Source of the DNA: Gossypium raimondii
Lineage: Eukaryota; Streptophyta; Magnoliopsida; Malvales; Malvaceae
Length of the DNA: 64,000 nt
Reading direction: 5' to 3'
NCBI RefSeq assembly: GCF_025698545.1
Contig: NC_068572.1
Coordinates: forward strand, 682,001-746,000
Shown here: one piece after another, positions 1-10,475 of the stretch
Numbering within the stretch: the first letter of the stretch is position 1
How the letters are laid out: every line of letters begins with the position of its first letter
The notes under the pieces: generated by a model
Told to the model about the DNA's origin: nothing
Seen by the model: the letters and a program-made list of their open reading frames with translations, nothing else
The model's database searches: none
Translations under genes and position numbers: made by a program

Positions 1-156
1 TTAGTAACTATTTAGTTATTATACAATAAAATGAATAGAATTTTTAACAAAAAAATTAATTTACTTTTTAATATAACGAACAAACACTAATTTTCACATT
101 TTTTGAATGAAAAAGGTAAAATGCAATTTGACAGGGACCTCCATGTTAGTTTTACT
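1..156. repeat. MITE-A copy 0 (cut by window edge)
   Basis: This is the right part of a palindromic element that recurs about ten more times in the window. It ends with the family's signature: an 'aaaatgcaatttgac' block, then 'gggacctccatgttagttttact'-like sequence, matching the right arm of the better copies. The left arm lies outside the window. Confidence 0.6.
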
Positions 157-593
157 CCTCTCTCAAACTGTCAATATCACGAGATTTCAGTCAAGCTAGT
201 TAAGTAAAAAACAATGACTAATAAGCCTTTAGTACTATCCATTTCGCCATTTGTACGGACCTCACAAAGCTTGTACGTTGAGACTTCAATGGAGACTGTA
301 TAGTGAGAAAACTCTTTACTAAAACAAACCAACCAAAAGATACGGTTTTTAATCAACAACCCCAATTCAAAGCAAAAAAGTCTAAATCCCAAAGTGAAAA
401 AGATCCCGGTTCTTTATTTTCTATTTAATGATTTTCATGGAACTTTAAAAGTAGTGAACACCCATCATCTTCCATTGTTGAACCCTTACTTTTTCAGGTC
501 AGGTTCCTATGGATTATTGTCTCATTTTTGGGTCATCATTGTTCTGGGTTTTTGATAATATTTGTGGGTCTTTAATTCCTTTGGAGATTTTTT

Positions 594-839
594 TAGCATT
601 GTGTTGAGAATAGTAGAATTTATGTTTACTTTTGCCTTCTTTGTATTTTAATCATTTGGGTATTAGAGAACCAGGTTTGGATTTTGGATCAATGATAGCA
701 TTTGGGTTTTTATGCTACTAATATGGCTACTTGTGTTGTAACATTTGGTTCTCAGTCATCTACTGGAGTGCTATCCTTTTGGAGAGACTATAGTTTGAAG
801 GAGCATATTGTTGGATTTTTAATTCATTGCTGATGATGT
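594..839 (+). repeat. Tandem copy of the FTSZ2 5' end (unit A)
   Basis: About 245 bp starting 'tttagcattgtgttgagaat' repeats at 840. Unit B runs into the real FTSZ2 first exon but is interrupted by a MITE-A copy. Unit A carries its own ATG at 723 and about 28 codons nearly identical to the start of FTSZ2 ([20 protein letters not shown], then RDYSLKE). It then leaves the FTSZ2 frame and stops at codon 37. It therefore looks like a truncated, non-functional duplicate of exon 1, or an upstream ORF if transcription starts before 723. The MITE is present in only one unit, so it most simply inserted after the duplication. Confidence 0.8.
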
Positions 840-875
840 TTAGCATTGTGTTGAGAATAGGAGAATTTAGGTTAT

Positions 876-1186
876 GGTAATATGCAAGTCCTTGTACCAG
901 TAGTCAGATTGCATTTTGTCATTTGTATTAAAAAAGAAATGGTTAAAATTAGTCATTATACATTAGATCAAAGAGCAAACTTATCATTCTGTTAAAAACT
1001 CAATCCATTTCTACTGTTAAGTGATATGTGATTGATAGAGCAAAATGCCACCTCAGAATGAGGTACATGTGGAATTTTTACAATAAATAGAATTTTTACA
1101 AGACTTAATTTACCCAATTTTTTGAGTGGAGGGGACAAAATACAATTCAACTCCTAATACAAGGACTTCCGTGATACTTTTACTGG
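876..1186. repeat. MITE-A copy 1, upstream of FTSZ2
   Basis: This palindromic element shares the family's two arms (left arm with 'gtcagattgcattttg', right arm with 'caaaatacaattcaactcct'). It is inserted inside unit B of the FTSZ2 5' duplication. 'GTTAT' occurs at both flanks (871-875 and 1194-1198) and may be part of a target-site duplication. Confidence 0.75.
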
Positions 1187-1344
1187 GAAAAAAGTTATGT
1201 TTACTTTGCCTTCTTTATCTTGTATATTTTCTTTTAACAATGTGGAACTGTATTTTAACCAGGTTTGGAACAATGATTGGTAACCTAATGTTTGGCATTT
1301 GAGCATATTGGTTTTAAGTATATATCTCTTGGAATTTGGGTTTT

Positions 1345-4300
1345 ATGGCTACTTGTGTTGTAACATTTGGCTCTCAATCATCTATTGGATTGCTATCCTT
1401 TTGGAGAGATTATAGTTTAAAGGAAAGGTTGATTAATAAAGCTAGTTCCTTGAGATATTTCAATGGTGTTGCTTACAAAAAGCAAACAAATTTGCTAAGT
1501 TTATTGAACTTCAAATGTTGTGTTAATTCTCACAATGTTGGTCCAAATCATAGTAAAGAATCTTTCCTTGATTTACACCCTAAGAAATTGAAGCTTAGTG
1601 GTGAAGAGAATGATGCAATGTTTTATTCTACAACCATCAACGAGAGTTTGAGAGAAACTTGTAATCCAAGTTATAACTATGGTGAAGCTAAGATCAAAGT
1701 TGTTGGTGTTGGTGGTGGTGGGTCGAACGCGGTTAATAGGATGGTCGAGCATTCGTTGAAAGGGGTGGAGTTTTTGATAGTTAACACTGATGCTCAAGCC
1801 TTGAAGATGTCTCCTATGTTGCCTAATAAGTGTTTGCAAATTGGTCAGGAGTTAACTAGGGGTCTTGGTGCTGGTGGTAAACCGAAAATTGGCATGAATG
1901 CCGCGAATGAAAGTAGAGAAGCTATCGAGGAAGCTGTTCATGGTGCGGACATGGTATTTGTGACGGTAAGTTGTATTTTGTTATGTTCAATTACTGTTTT
2001 AGCGATAAAAGTATCATGAAGGCCATTATACTAAGAGTCGGATCGCATTTTGCTGCCTCTACTAAAAAATGGGCAAACTAGTCCCTATATGTTAGGTCAA
2101 ATAGCAAACTAGTCATTTTGCTAAAAATTTCATCCATTTCTACGGTTAAAAATTGGTCCCCATGTGTAACTGTCTTGTTATTCGTCAGTCAAGCCAACTT
2201 TTAATAGTAGAATTGGATGGAATTTTTAATAGAAAAGACTCTTTGATCTAACATACAGGGGACTCCACGGTACTTTTACCCTTTTTAGCTGATCTTTGGG
2301 CTAAACAATATGGTATCTGACGCTCTGCTGTACTAATGAAGATTTTTGTGAATGAACTTGATTTCTCTAACATTTTGATACCTTTTAAAAACCATATATT
2401 CAATCTAAAATGATAATGCCGTTCAAGCTTTCTAATTTTTGAGGGTGCCGGAGACCTGCAGGCAGGAATGGGAGGAGGAACTGGCACCGGTGGGGCTCCG
2501 GTAATTGCCGGCATAGCAAAATCAAAGGGAATCTTAACCGTTGGCATTGTTACGACACCATTTTCTTTCGAGGGCTGGAAGCGAGCGGTCCAAGCTCAAG
2601 AGGGAATTGCAGCCCTTCGTGAAAATGTGGACACACTTATCATTATTCCTAATGACAAGTTGCTGGCTGCAGTTTCACAAGCCACCTTAATGACTGAAGC
2701 ATTTAATCTGGCTGATGATATACTCCGGCAAGGCGTTTGCGGTATCTCCGATATAATTACGGTATGTATTCCAAATAAAAGAAAAAGGATATTTTTTATG
2801 CCTAGCACAAAATTATATCAAAACAATAGATGAAAAATGAGACATGTCCAGTAGAGGTTTCCTTGCATTCATCTTTTCTTATTCTGATTCGGGTTTATCA
2901 AATCAGATTCCTTCATCGATTCCATTCGGCATTTTTATGTTACCGTCTGCCTAACGTTTTGCAAAACTCATATGCAGATTCCAGGCTTAGTTAATGTTGA
3001 TTTTGCCGATGTGCATGCTATCATGAAAGATGCAGGCTCTTCCCTTATGGGGATAGGTACTGCAACTGGTAAGTTTTAGCTCTATAAGATAATTGATTGC
3101 CATATCTCACGGACTATGTTACTTGGACTTGCATTCGAGTGTTGGATATGGATACATGTCCAATATATATATTAATGGTAAAAGTATTATGGAAACCCCT
3201 GTACGAGGAGTCAGATTGCATTTTGCCCCTCAACCAAAAAATGAGCAAATTAGTTCTGTATGTTAGATTAAAGAGCAAGTTGGTCATTCCTGTTAAAAAT
3301 TTCATTTATTTGTACTGTTAAAAATTGGCTTGACTGATAGAATGACTAGATAGTGAGACATGGCGTACCACGTGTACCTTATCCTGATGTACAATGATCA
3401 ATTTTTAACAATAGAAATGGATGAAATTTTTAACAGGACCAGTTTGCTATTTGATCTAACATATAAGGACTAATTTGCTCATTTTTTAAGTAAAAGGGGC
3501 AAAATGCAATCTAACTCCTAGTATAGTGGCCGCCATGGTAATTTTACCATATATCAACACAGTGATAACTAATCACATTAAGCTAAGCTGCAGGCAAAAG
3601 TAGAGCCAGAGATGCAGCATTAAATGCCATTCAGTCGCCGTTACTCGACATTGGGATCGAAAGAGCTACTGGTATTGTCTGGAATATAACTGGTGGAACC
3701 GATTTAACTTCATTTGAGGTAAGCCATAGCATTTTGGTTTTGTATAATGTGCACATTTTGTTGTGGGGGATTGAAATGTTAGCCTTTTTTTTATTCTTGT
3801 AGGTGAATGCTGCAGCAGAGGTTATATATGATCTTGTAGATCCTAAAGCAAATTTAATATTTGGAGCAGTGATAGATCCATCACTATGTGGCCAAGTAAG
3901 TTTCAATTTGTTAGAATGATAAAAGCAGAGCTTAGTCTTATAGTTATACACTAAAGAAAATAAGACATGAAAATGGTGGTGGTAGGACGGTGGAGGATAC
4001 GGTGCCGAAGGGGAACACGGAGGTGGATTTGGATGTGCCAAAAGGGCACATGGATATACCTGTTGAGGGGAAAATGTGATGGAAGCTAATGTGACGGTTC
4101 ATTTGGTGGGCTGAGAGCCGTAAGGTGATGGTGGAGCGAGAGGGAGGAAGAGCGAAGAGGAAAGAAGGATGGTGGAGCTGGTTGGAGAGGGGATCCCTTT
4201 GTTAAGGAATAGGAGAGGTGTATAAATGGGTTGAGCGCAGTACTATGTGGGCGTGTCCTGATTGATAGGTTTGTCAGTCATTGGTCCCTACTTAGGTTGA

Positions 4301-5493
4301 TAAGATGATGTGATGTTATCAAATTGCAAGGTATGTGAACAAGATGAAGTGATATTATTAAGTTGCAGAGCGTGTGAGTGACAAGTGATTGATATCTTAT
4401 CCAAATGGTTAAGTTGTTAGGAACAATTGATTTGTGTACTTCTGACAACCTGATAGAATAGTTCCCTTAGAGAAAGAGAAAAACACTAATGAATATATAA
4501 ATGAATGTTGGTAATAGACAAAAGCTTCCTTATGCTTGTAGCTCAGCATAACTCTGATTGCCACTGGATTCAAGCGTCAAGAAGATGGGAAAGGCAAGGC
4601 AAGTCTTTTCTCACATTACCTCTTTCCAACATTTTGGTCTCACTTCGGGTCAAACTTAAGCATGATATTAATCTTATATACGCTTATTAAAGTCCGATTT
4701 AACCTGCCAATAATTCTAAATGGGTAGACTAAGTATCAAGTTCATTTTTTTCTTTTTCGGGTCAAATTATGCTATTAATCTCTACTATGCTCTTAAGTTA
4801 TAGGTTTAGTGCATTTATTTTAATTTAATCAATTTTAGTTCTTATATTTTTCGAATTTTAGAATTTCAATCTCGACTTAAAAGGTAGCATATAAATATGT
4901 TTGGTTAAATTCTACTATTAATCTTGTACTATGCATACAGTTGTAGATTCGGTCTATATTATCCAATTTGATCATTCTTAGTCTCAATATTTTTCAAAAC
5001 TTGAAAATTCAGTTTTAACAGAATTGGCTATTGTTAAATCCATTAACTGACTTTTTGTGAGTAATAAATGAAAATAACAAACTGACATATCATTACAAAT
5101 GTGATAATATATGTGTTTTGCCGCATAAAATATTGAAAATATTAAAACTTAATGGATTTAAAATTACTGTTTAGTTATGACTGAAATTTTAAAACTCGGA
5201 AAAGTATTAAGAACTGAAAATTATTAAAATTTAAAGTTCAAAACTAAATCCACAACTTACGCATAATACATAAACACAAACACTAATAACAGTCAGGTTC
5301 AAGCCCTTGAAATATTGAATCTCAACTTTGTTCAAAATTAAATTTTCGAGTCTAATATTTATATCTAAATTCTCTCTGAAAATATATGCAGGAAAATGAA
5401 GGTGATGTTTCTAATAATTTTAATAAGCATTTTCCATTTACCAATGATGGTTCATTAGAGATTCCCAAGTTCTTAAAGAAGAAAGGCCGTTGA
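1345..5493 (+). CDS. FTSZ2: Plastid division protein FtsZ2 (tubulin-like GTPase)
   Basis: FtsZ2 polymerises with FtsZ1 into the stromal ring that constricts the chloroplast. Exons: 1345-1965, 2462-2761, 2978-3068, 3594-3718, 3803-3895, 4542-4598, 5392-5493. They join in frame to 462 aa, close to the usual ~470-480. Residues 1 to about 110 are a low-conservation, Ser-rich transit-type leader. The GTP-binding core follows: T1 loop [11 protein letters not shown] near residue 121, tubulin signature GGGTGTG at 211-217, synergy loop NVDFADV in exon 3. The C-terminus [12 protein letters not shown] is the FtsZ2-specific tail that in Arabidopsis binds ARC6. The start was set at the first ATG in frame with conserved MATxV. 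Intron 6 has a GC donor (AAG|GCAAGT). MITE-A copies sit in introns 1 and 3. Several usually invariant positions differ (EGWKRA, QGVCG, ADVHAIM). The gene looks intact, but I cannot test expression. Confidence 0.93.
2004..2280. repeat. MITE-A copy 2, in FTSZ2 intron 1
   Basis: A shorter family member with both terminal arms (ATAAAAGTATCATG at left, GGTACTTTTACC at right). The flanking 10-mers TGTTTTAGCG and CTTTTTAGCT are similar, as expected of an old Mutator-type target duplication. Confidence 0.75.
3177..3548. repeat. MITE-A copy 3, in FTSZ2 intron 3
   Basis: A full-length palindrome that starts GGTAAAAGTATTATGG and ends GCCATGGTAATTTTACC. Flanking 10-mers ATATATTAAT and ATATATCAAC match at 8 of 10 positions, fitting a 9-10 bp target-site duplication. 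Confidence 0.85.
4759..5291. repeat. MITE-B copy 1, in FTSZ2 intron 6
   Basis: An AT-rich inverted-repeat element. The left side carries 'tactatgcatacagttgtag' and the right side the reverse-complement-like 'aaatccacaacttacgcata'. The same sequence recurs at 43250-43770. It lies in the GC-AG intron of FTSZ2. Confidence 0.65.
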
Positions 5494-6963
5494 AGTTCAG
5501 GTTATTTAAATCTCTGATTTTATTTTCCTGAAAATATTGTAAATAGCTTCTAAATATGCTGAAGTTCATTTTCATGTCTGTGGGGTTCAAATATGAATAT
5601 ATATATATATATATATAATATTAGTATGTTTATTTTCGTTTTTATGTTTTTCAATATATTATACTCATCCTTATATATAATAATACGGGTGATAATGAGA
5701 TTTTGATAATGTTGGTAAAGATTGAAGTCTCGAACCTTGAAAGCCTAGGTTTTGCGATGTGTGAGTCTCTTTCCCACTATATGTAGTATGCCTTATGTGA
5801 ATTTTGTCTAGTTTTTCGTCTACTATACATTGTATTGATTGATGCTACGCTCTATTATAGTTGGTTGGATAAGTATTTATATTTGTAATGTCTTGTATTA
5901 GCGAGACTTAGTAGCTAATGAAGTTTCGGCAACCTTGGCAAAGGTTAAGACTTCAACACCATGAATGTTTAAGTTTGAGTTTTATTATGTACAAATATTA
6001 TGTGTGGATTTTTTTTTAATTAAGAGTTTTAAAATAATGGTGTTTTAGGGTGGAATATCACAATTTGTTTTTTGATTAATTTTATATAAAATATTAAAAG
6101 AAAAAGAAAAGCATCATCTAATAATATAAAAAAAATATTTAGTCATTTCATTGAAATTCAGTTTAAATATATATAATTATAATTTTATTACCACTAAGAA
6201 AGCAACTCCTTAAACCCCGCCCGGCATCATACCCATGTTCTTTTGGTTGGTTAAGATGGCAAACTTTTGGTTATATTCTATTAAAGGTCCCTGTATTATG
6301 TACTCTTTTGTAAATTTAGTCTTTTTTTATTATAATTTGATTGTTTTTCCCTACTTATCGAAATGTGTATTTTCAGTATTGAAGCTAGCTTCTTTTGGTT
6401 AATTTCACCAAAATTCTTGATGAGCTCTTTTTCTCATCTTATCATTTTTTTGGTTAATACTCACGTACACACGATAGGGACATACTTACATCACACATGC
6501 ACACATTATGTTAAAAAAAAGAGCTGTCCAAATAAAGGACTACCACTTGCTCCTTTGGAGGTTCGAACTCGAGTGAGTTCTTAATTACGCAGCATATATA
6601 TCAGTATTTTTTATACTATTAGACAAATATTATACATTTTTCTTTTTTTTTTATCCTTTTTAAACATGCGGAAAACCAATTATATATATATATATATATT
6701 ACATCATCACATATTTAAAAAACTAATTTGATGGAATTTTTGGAAAACAAAAAATATACATTTCGAAGAGAATAAAAAAATCAAATTATAATAGAGAAAT
6801 TAAATCTATAAAAAAATTATTTAAGGACTATTTGTAGAATTTGGAACTTCTTTTGCATGTGGGATGATGAAGTCAATATTTTTCTCTACAAGTGGAGAAG
6901 CCTGTTGGTATATACCAAATACACATTATGATAAATTAAAAAATTCTGGCATCTCTAAGCAAG
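5494..6963. other. Intergenic, FTSZ2 to tRNA-Tyr
   Basis: No gene seen. It holds (TA)n microsatellites near 5598-5616 and 6682-6700. Otherwise AT-rich sequence; the FTSZ2 3' UTR must occupy its first few hundred bases. Confidence 0.6.
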
Positions 6964-7050
6964 CCGACCTTAGCTCAGTTGGTAGAGCGGAGGACTGTAG
7001 TGGCAATCATGGCTATCCTTAGGTCGCTGGTTCGAATCCGGCAGGTCGGA
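6964..7050 (+). tRNA. tRNA-Tyr: tRNA-Tyr (GUA) with intron
   Basis: The acceptor arms CCGACCT (6964-6970) and AGGTCGG (7043-7049) pair fully, followed by discriminator A. The D-arm contains TAGCTCAGTTGGTAGAGCGG and the T-arm GGTTCGAATCC, which are the A and B boxes of RNA polymerase III. The anticodon GTA is at 6997-6999. A 14-nt intron (about 7001-7014, tggcaatcatggct) sits one base 3' of the anticodon, the usual place. Removing it restores a 7-nt anticodon loop. Plant nuclear tRNA-Tyr genes typically carry such an intron. A T-run right after (7051-7064, broken by one A) is the likely Pol III terminator. Confidence 0.97.
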
Positions 7051-7065
7051 ATTTTTTTATTTTTT
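7051..7065 (+). terminator. Pol III T-run after tRNA-Tyr
   Basis: The tRNA is followed directly by 'atttttttattttttatttt'. A run of four or more T is the RNA polymerase III termination signal. Confidence 0.7.
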
Positions 7066-7530
7066 ATTTTAACTTTTTAGGTTACAATTTGGTAGCCAAA
7101 ATTGATTTCAGTGTTTAATTTATACACGATTTCTTTTTCCTGCTATTTGTATTTGGCTTCAATTTCAATATTCAATTTGGTACCTAATTTTTTCTCCTAA
7201 CTAAATATCTTTACAATTTGGTACTTAAATTTGATTATCACCTAAGTTTTTTCAATTTGGTACTCAAATTCTTTTTCAAGCAGTTGCATTTGAATTGAAT
7301 ATTCAATTTCATATTTTTAGTTTTCTTTTATCTGAACTAAATACATTTTTACTAAAACACGTTTAATAAATATTATTATTATTCATTGAGCCGTATAGAA
7401 ATAATGCATTAAACCTTTTTTATTGAAAAAACCATGCCGCTAGTGATTGGCCATTTTGCCGGTCAACGAGTACCAAAAGCCAAAAACCCCTCCAAGCGCA
7501 CCAAGAGGTTCACTGCAACCCAACTCTCTC
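7065..7530. other. Intergenic, upstream of ferredoxin
   Basis: AT-rich. Contains several repeats of 'caatttggta' between 7085 and 7265, which resemble fragments of the dispersed palindromic elements seen elsewhere. No gene seen. The ferredoxin promoter presumably begins towards its end; TATATATATACA lies near 7549. Confidence 0.5.
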
Positions 7531-8221
7531 CCTTAATTTATGCATTAGTATATATATACATACATACTGAAGTTGGCAACTGAGTTGAGCTGAGGTGATC
7601 CGACCCCCTCATCATCACATTCACTTTATTTAGGCTTCCTCTTTTTTTTTTTTTTGTATAAGTCTCAAAGAAACTTAGACCCCTTCGTATTCTCCGCTCA
7701 TACCCCAAATCCCCATACCCCTTCTGTAAGCTCTCTATCCCCTTTTTCTTCATCTTTGCTTGTGTGATCTGTTTTTCTGCTTTTGAAATCTGGGTTTTCT
7801 TCCATTTTTCTTGTTTGATCTTTTACAAACTTTGGGTGCTTTTTTTTTGGGGGAAAAAAAGTTTGAAACTTGAAATCCAAAAGGAAATAAAAGAACAGAC
7901 TTTTTTTTATCTTTGGGGTTTGATTAATTGATCCATTTTCATTATTATCAGTCAATTTATTTATTTTTTTATGTTAGTGAAGGGTGAAGAAGTTTTTGTA
8001 TTGATTCACTTATCATTCATTTTGTATTTATTTTGTCTGTGACTTGTTTGCCTATGGGGGTTGATGAAATTGTAGCCTTGTTTGATGAGTTAAGGTCTGT
8101 TTTAACACGGATTTCGGCTAAGTGTTGGATACAAGCACATGTTTATGCATATAACCGCGCCCGAATATCTGTTGGTTTGCTTATGATGCAATTCAGCTTC
8201 TTTATTGGTTGTAATTGTTCT

Positions 8222-8700
8222 ATTATGTTGCTTGGGCTCGGGGACAAAACACATCGTTCGTGCCTCTTGGCATCTTGGAATGTTTATAGTTCTTCGAGAT
8301 TTCGAAACCCAATCATATACATAGCTTCTTAACCAACTGCTAAATGCCATTATGTTGCTTGTGATATTAAAAGTTTTAAGACTCTTAACAACATATTACA
8401 GTTGCTGATAAATGATCTTAATTCATTAGTCATTGTTTCACTACTTGGAGCCTGAATATTAGCTTATTATGTTGCTCGGGCTCGGGTATAGAATACACTG
8501 TTCACACCTTTTGACATCTTGGAATAGTTATGATTCTTCGATATGTTGAAACACGATATTGTATAAGTCTATATGCCATTATGTTGCTTGTGATATTTTA
8601 AAGTAACAGCATATCAAAATTGCTGGTAAGTGATCTTAAATCATTAGCAATTGTCTCATAATTTGGAGCATGAATATTAGCTCATCGGTCCCAGTTTTTC
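8222..8700 (+). repeat. ~241-bp tandem duplication in the ferredoxin leader intron
   Basis: 'attatgttgcttgggctcgg' at 8222 recurs as 'attatgttgctcgggctcgg' at about 8463. The two units stay alignable over roughly 200 bp (shared 'acatcttggaat', 'gttgcttgtgatatt', 'agtgatcttaaatcatta'). Confidence 0.75.
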
Positions 8701-8718
8701 TTTTAATTATTGCTATTT

Positions 8719-8965
8719 GCTTAGCTTGTATGTATGTGTGTATGTGTGTTATGTGTGCATGTGTGCATGTGTGTGTGTGTGCGTGTATATCTATCTGTGT
8801 ATGTGTTTGTGTGTGTTCATTAGTCATTGTCCAATAGTTTGCTTGCCTTGTATGTATATATACATTTGTATGTAAGTAGGTATGCATGCGTGCATGTATG
8901 TTTGTATATATACATATGTATGTATGCATATGTGTTTGTATGTGTGTATTAGTATATGTATGTGT
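8719..8965 (+). repeat. Degenerate TG/TATG-rich simple repeat
   Basis: Purine-pyrimidine alternating sequence such as (TGTA)n, (TG)n and (TATG)n in the leader intron. It makes long spurious His/Thr-rich reading frames on the other strand. Confidence 0.85.
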
Positions 8966-9033
8966 TTGTTAAATGCTTGTATATGTCAACCACTTGACAA
9001 ACTGACCATTGTTATTTAGGTTCAACAGCAAAG

Positions 9034-9486
9034 ATGGCAACTGTGCGGGTTACCTCCTCTAGTATCGTTCAAGCTTCAATCCCGAACCGATTCACAAGTG
9101 CCATTGTCAAGGCCCCGACTTCTCTTGGATCTTTTAAGAACATCTCCAAATCTTTTGGCTTGAAATGTTCCTCCAATCACAAAACATTAATGGCAGCTTA
9201 TAAGATTAAGCTTGTAGGACCGAATGGTGAGGTGAGCGAGTTTCAAGCCCCTGACGATCAATACATTTTAGATGCAGCCGAGGAAGCCGGAGTTGAACTG
9301 CCATACTCTTGCCGAGCTGGAGCTTGCTCCACATGTGCCGGGAAGATTGTGTCGGGTTCAGTTGATCAATCGGACGGATCCTTCCTTGATGAAAAACAAA
9401 TTGCCGATGGTTACGTGCTGACTTGCGTTTCGTACCCGACCTCAGATTGTGAGATCCACACTCACAAGGAAGCTGATCTTTACTAG
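9034..9486 (+). CDS. FD3: Plastid [2Fe-2S] ferredoxin, root (non-photosynthetic) type
   Basis: A one-electron carrier in the plastid stroma. Root-type forms take electrons from NADPH through FNR and feed nitrite reductase, sulfite reductase and glutamate synthase. The coding part is one exon of 150 aa, as in the family. Residues 1 to about 53 are a Ser/Lys-rich transit peptide, and the mature domain starts near [12 protein letters not shown]. Cluster ligands are Cys93, Cys98, Cys101 ([12 protein letters not shown]) and Cys131 (LTCVSYP). The C-terminus [10 protein letters not shown] is closer to the Arabidopsis FD3 ending (IHTHKETELF) than to leaf ferredoxins, which is the reason for calling the root type; this is from memory. 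The ATG is the first after the leader-intron acceptor at 9019. Its nearest neighbour is the convergent CML48-like gene, as in Arabidopsis At2g27480-27510. Confidence 0.95.
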   Translation: MATVRVTSSSIVQASIPNRFTSAIVKAPTSLGSFKNISKSFGLKCSSNHKTLMAAYKIKLVGPNGEVSEFQAPDDQYILDAAEEAGVELPYSCRAGACSTCAGKIVSGSVDQSDGSFLDEKQIADGYVLTCVSYPTSDCEIHTHKEADLY

Positions 9487-10475
9487 GTATTTAATGGTTT
9501 GAAATCAGTAGAATCTATCTAAAAAAACCCAGAAATTTCATCTGAATTGGGTGGAAAATAAAGGGTAAATGACTAAATGTTTATCTGGGACAATTTGTTG
9601 CTTAATATGCTTAGTGTTTGCTCTAAAGTTTGTAGCTGAAATTAGGGTTTCAATAATATTTGTGGATTTGCCATAGAAAATATATACCAATATTGTCTTT
9701 TATGATCTAAATTGAGTTTAGAGTTTGAGGTTTGAGATTTTAAGTTTGAGTTTGGGGTTCAGGATTTGGGATTCAAGGTAAAGAATTTATCAAAACATGA
9801 AAAATTTTGTTAAAATACCATTAAATAATTGGAGGATCATAGATGATATAGTGATAAGGGTCCATAAAACAAATTCCTATTGATTAAGCTAATAGATATG
9901 GTGATAAATTGTTTCAAAATTTAAGACTAAATTAAATTTAAGTTATAATTTGTGGATGTTTAGTATAATTAATTTGATGTGTAGATTACACTATTAGGAA
10001 AAGGAAACTCAAATTTAAATATTAAAATAAATTAATAAAAGAAAAATGATATTATCAAAAACGGAACCCTAAGAAAATAATTTTCATAAATATGAAAATT
10101 CGACCCCACATAAATTTTAAACATAATTACGATTTTAACACTCCAAACGCTCCTTTTCTACCCTTTCTAACACAGCCAAGACATGCATGAGTAGTTAACC
10201 AAATCTAAAAACTTAAATCCTAAAAAATAACAACAAATAGTTCACCGCATGTCCAAAAAATACTTGTATTCGACACTATTTTATATTCAACATTTACGTA
10301 GAATTACAACTTCCACATATCTTAAAAATACTTATATTTAACACATATTAACATATATCCCAACATTCCCATAATAAAAAGGTCTACATTTTACAAAAAG
10401 GTGAAGCTAAACTCAAATGGTTTTAAGAACACAAACAACATCATAATTGGGTATTTAGGGTTTGATATTACACAA
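9487..10475. other. Intergenic between convergent FD3 and CML48 genes
   Basis: Holds the two 3' UTRs. Around 9716-9778 there is a degenerate run of 'gtttgagtttg/gtttgggatt' units. No other gene or clear element seen. Confidence 0.55.

Larger units (their letters stand above)
7726..9019 (+). other. Leader (5' UTR) intron of the ferredoxin gene
   Basis: A donor CTTCT|GTAAGC at 7726 and an acceptor TTATTTAG|GTTCAACAG at 9019 bracket a 1.3-kb AT-rich stretch that ends 14 bases before the ferredoxin ATG. Long leader introns often raise expression in plants. The intron contains a ~241-bp tandem duplication and a TG-rich tract. The boundaries are inferred from splice signals only. Confidence 0.65.

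Noticed and set aside
723-833. Alternative true start of FTSZ2 at 723
   Set aside because: The frame stops after 36 codons, before the main exon. The ATG at 1345 continues through the whole conserved protein. Kept as a duplication finding instead.
8636-8929. A His/Thr-rich minus-strand frame
   Set aside because: Produced by the TG-rich simple repeat in the ferredoxin leader intron.
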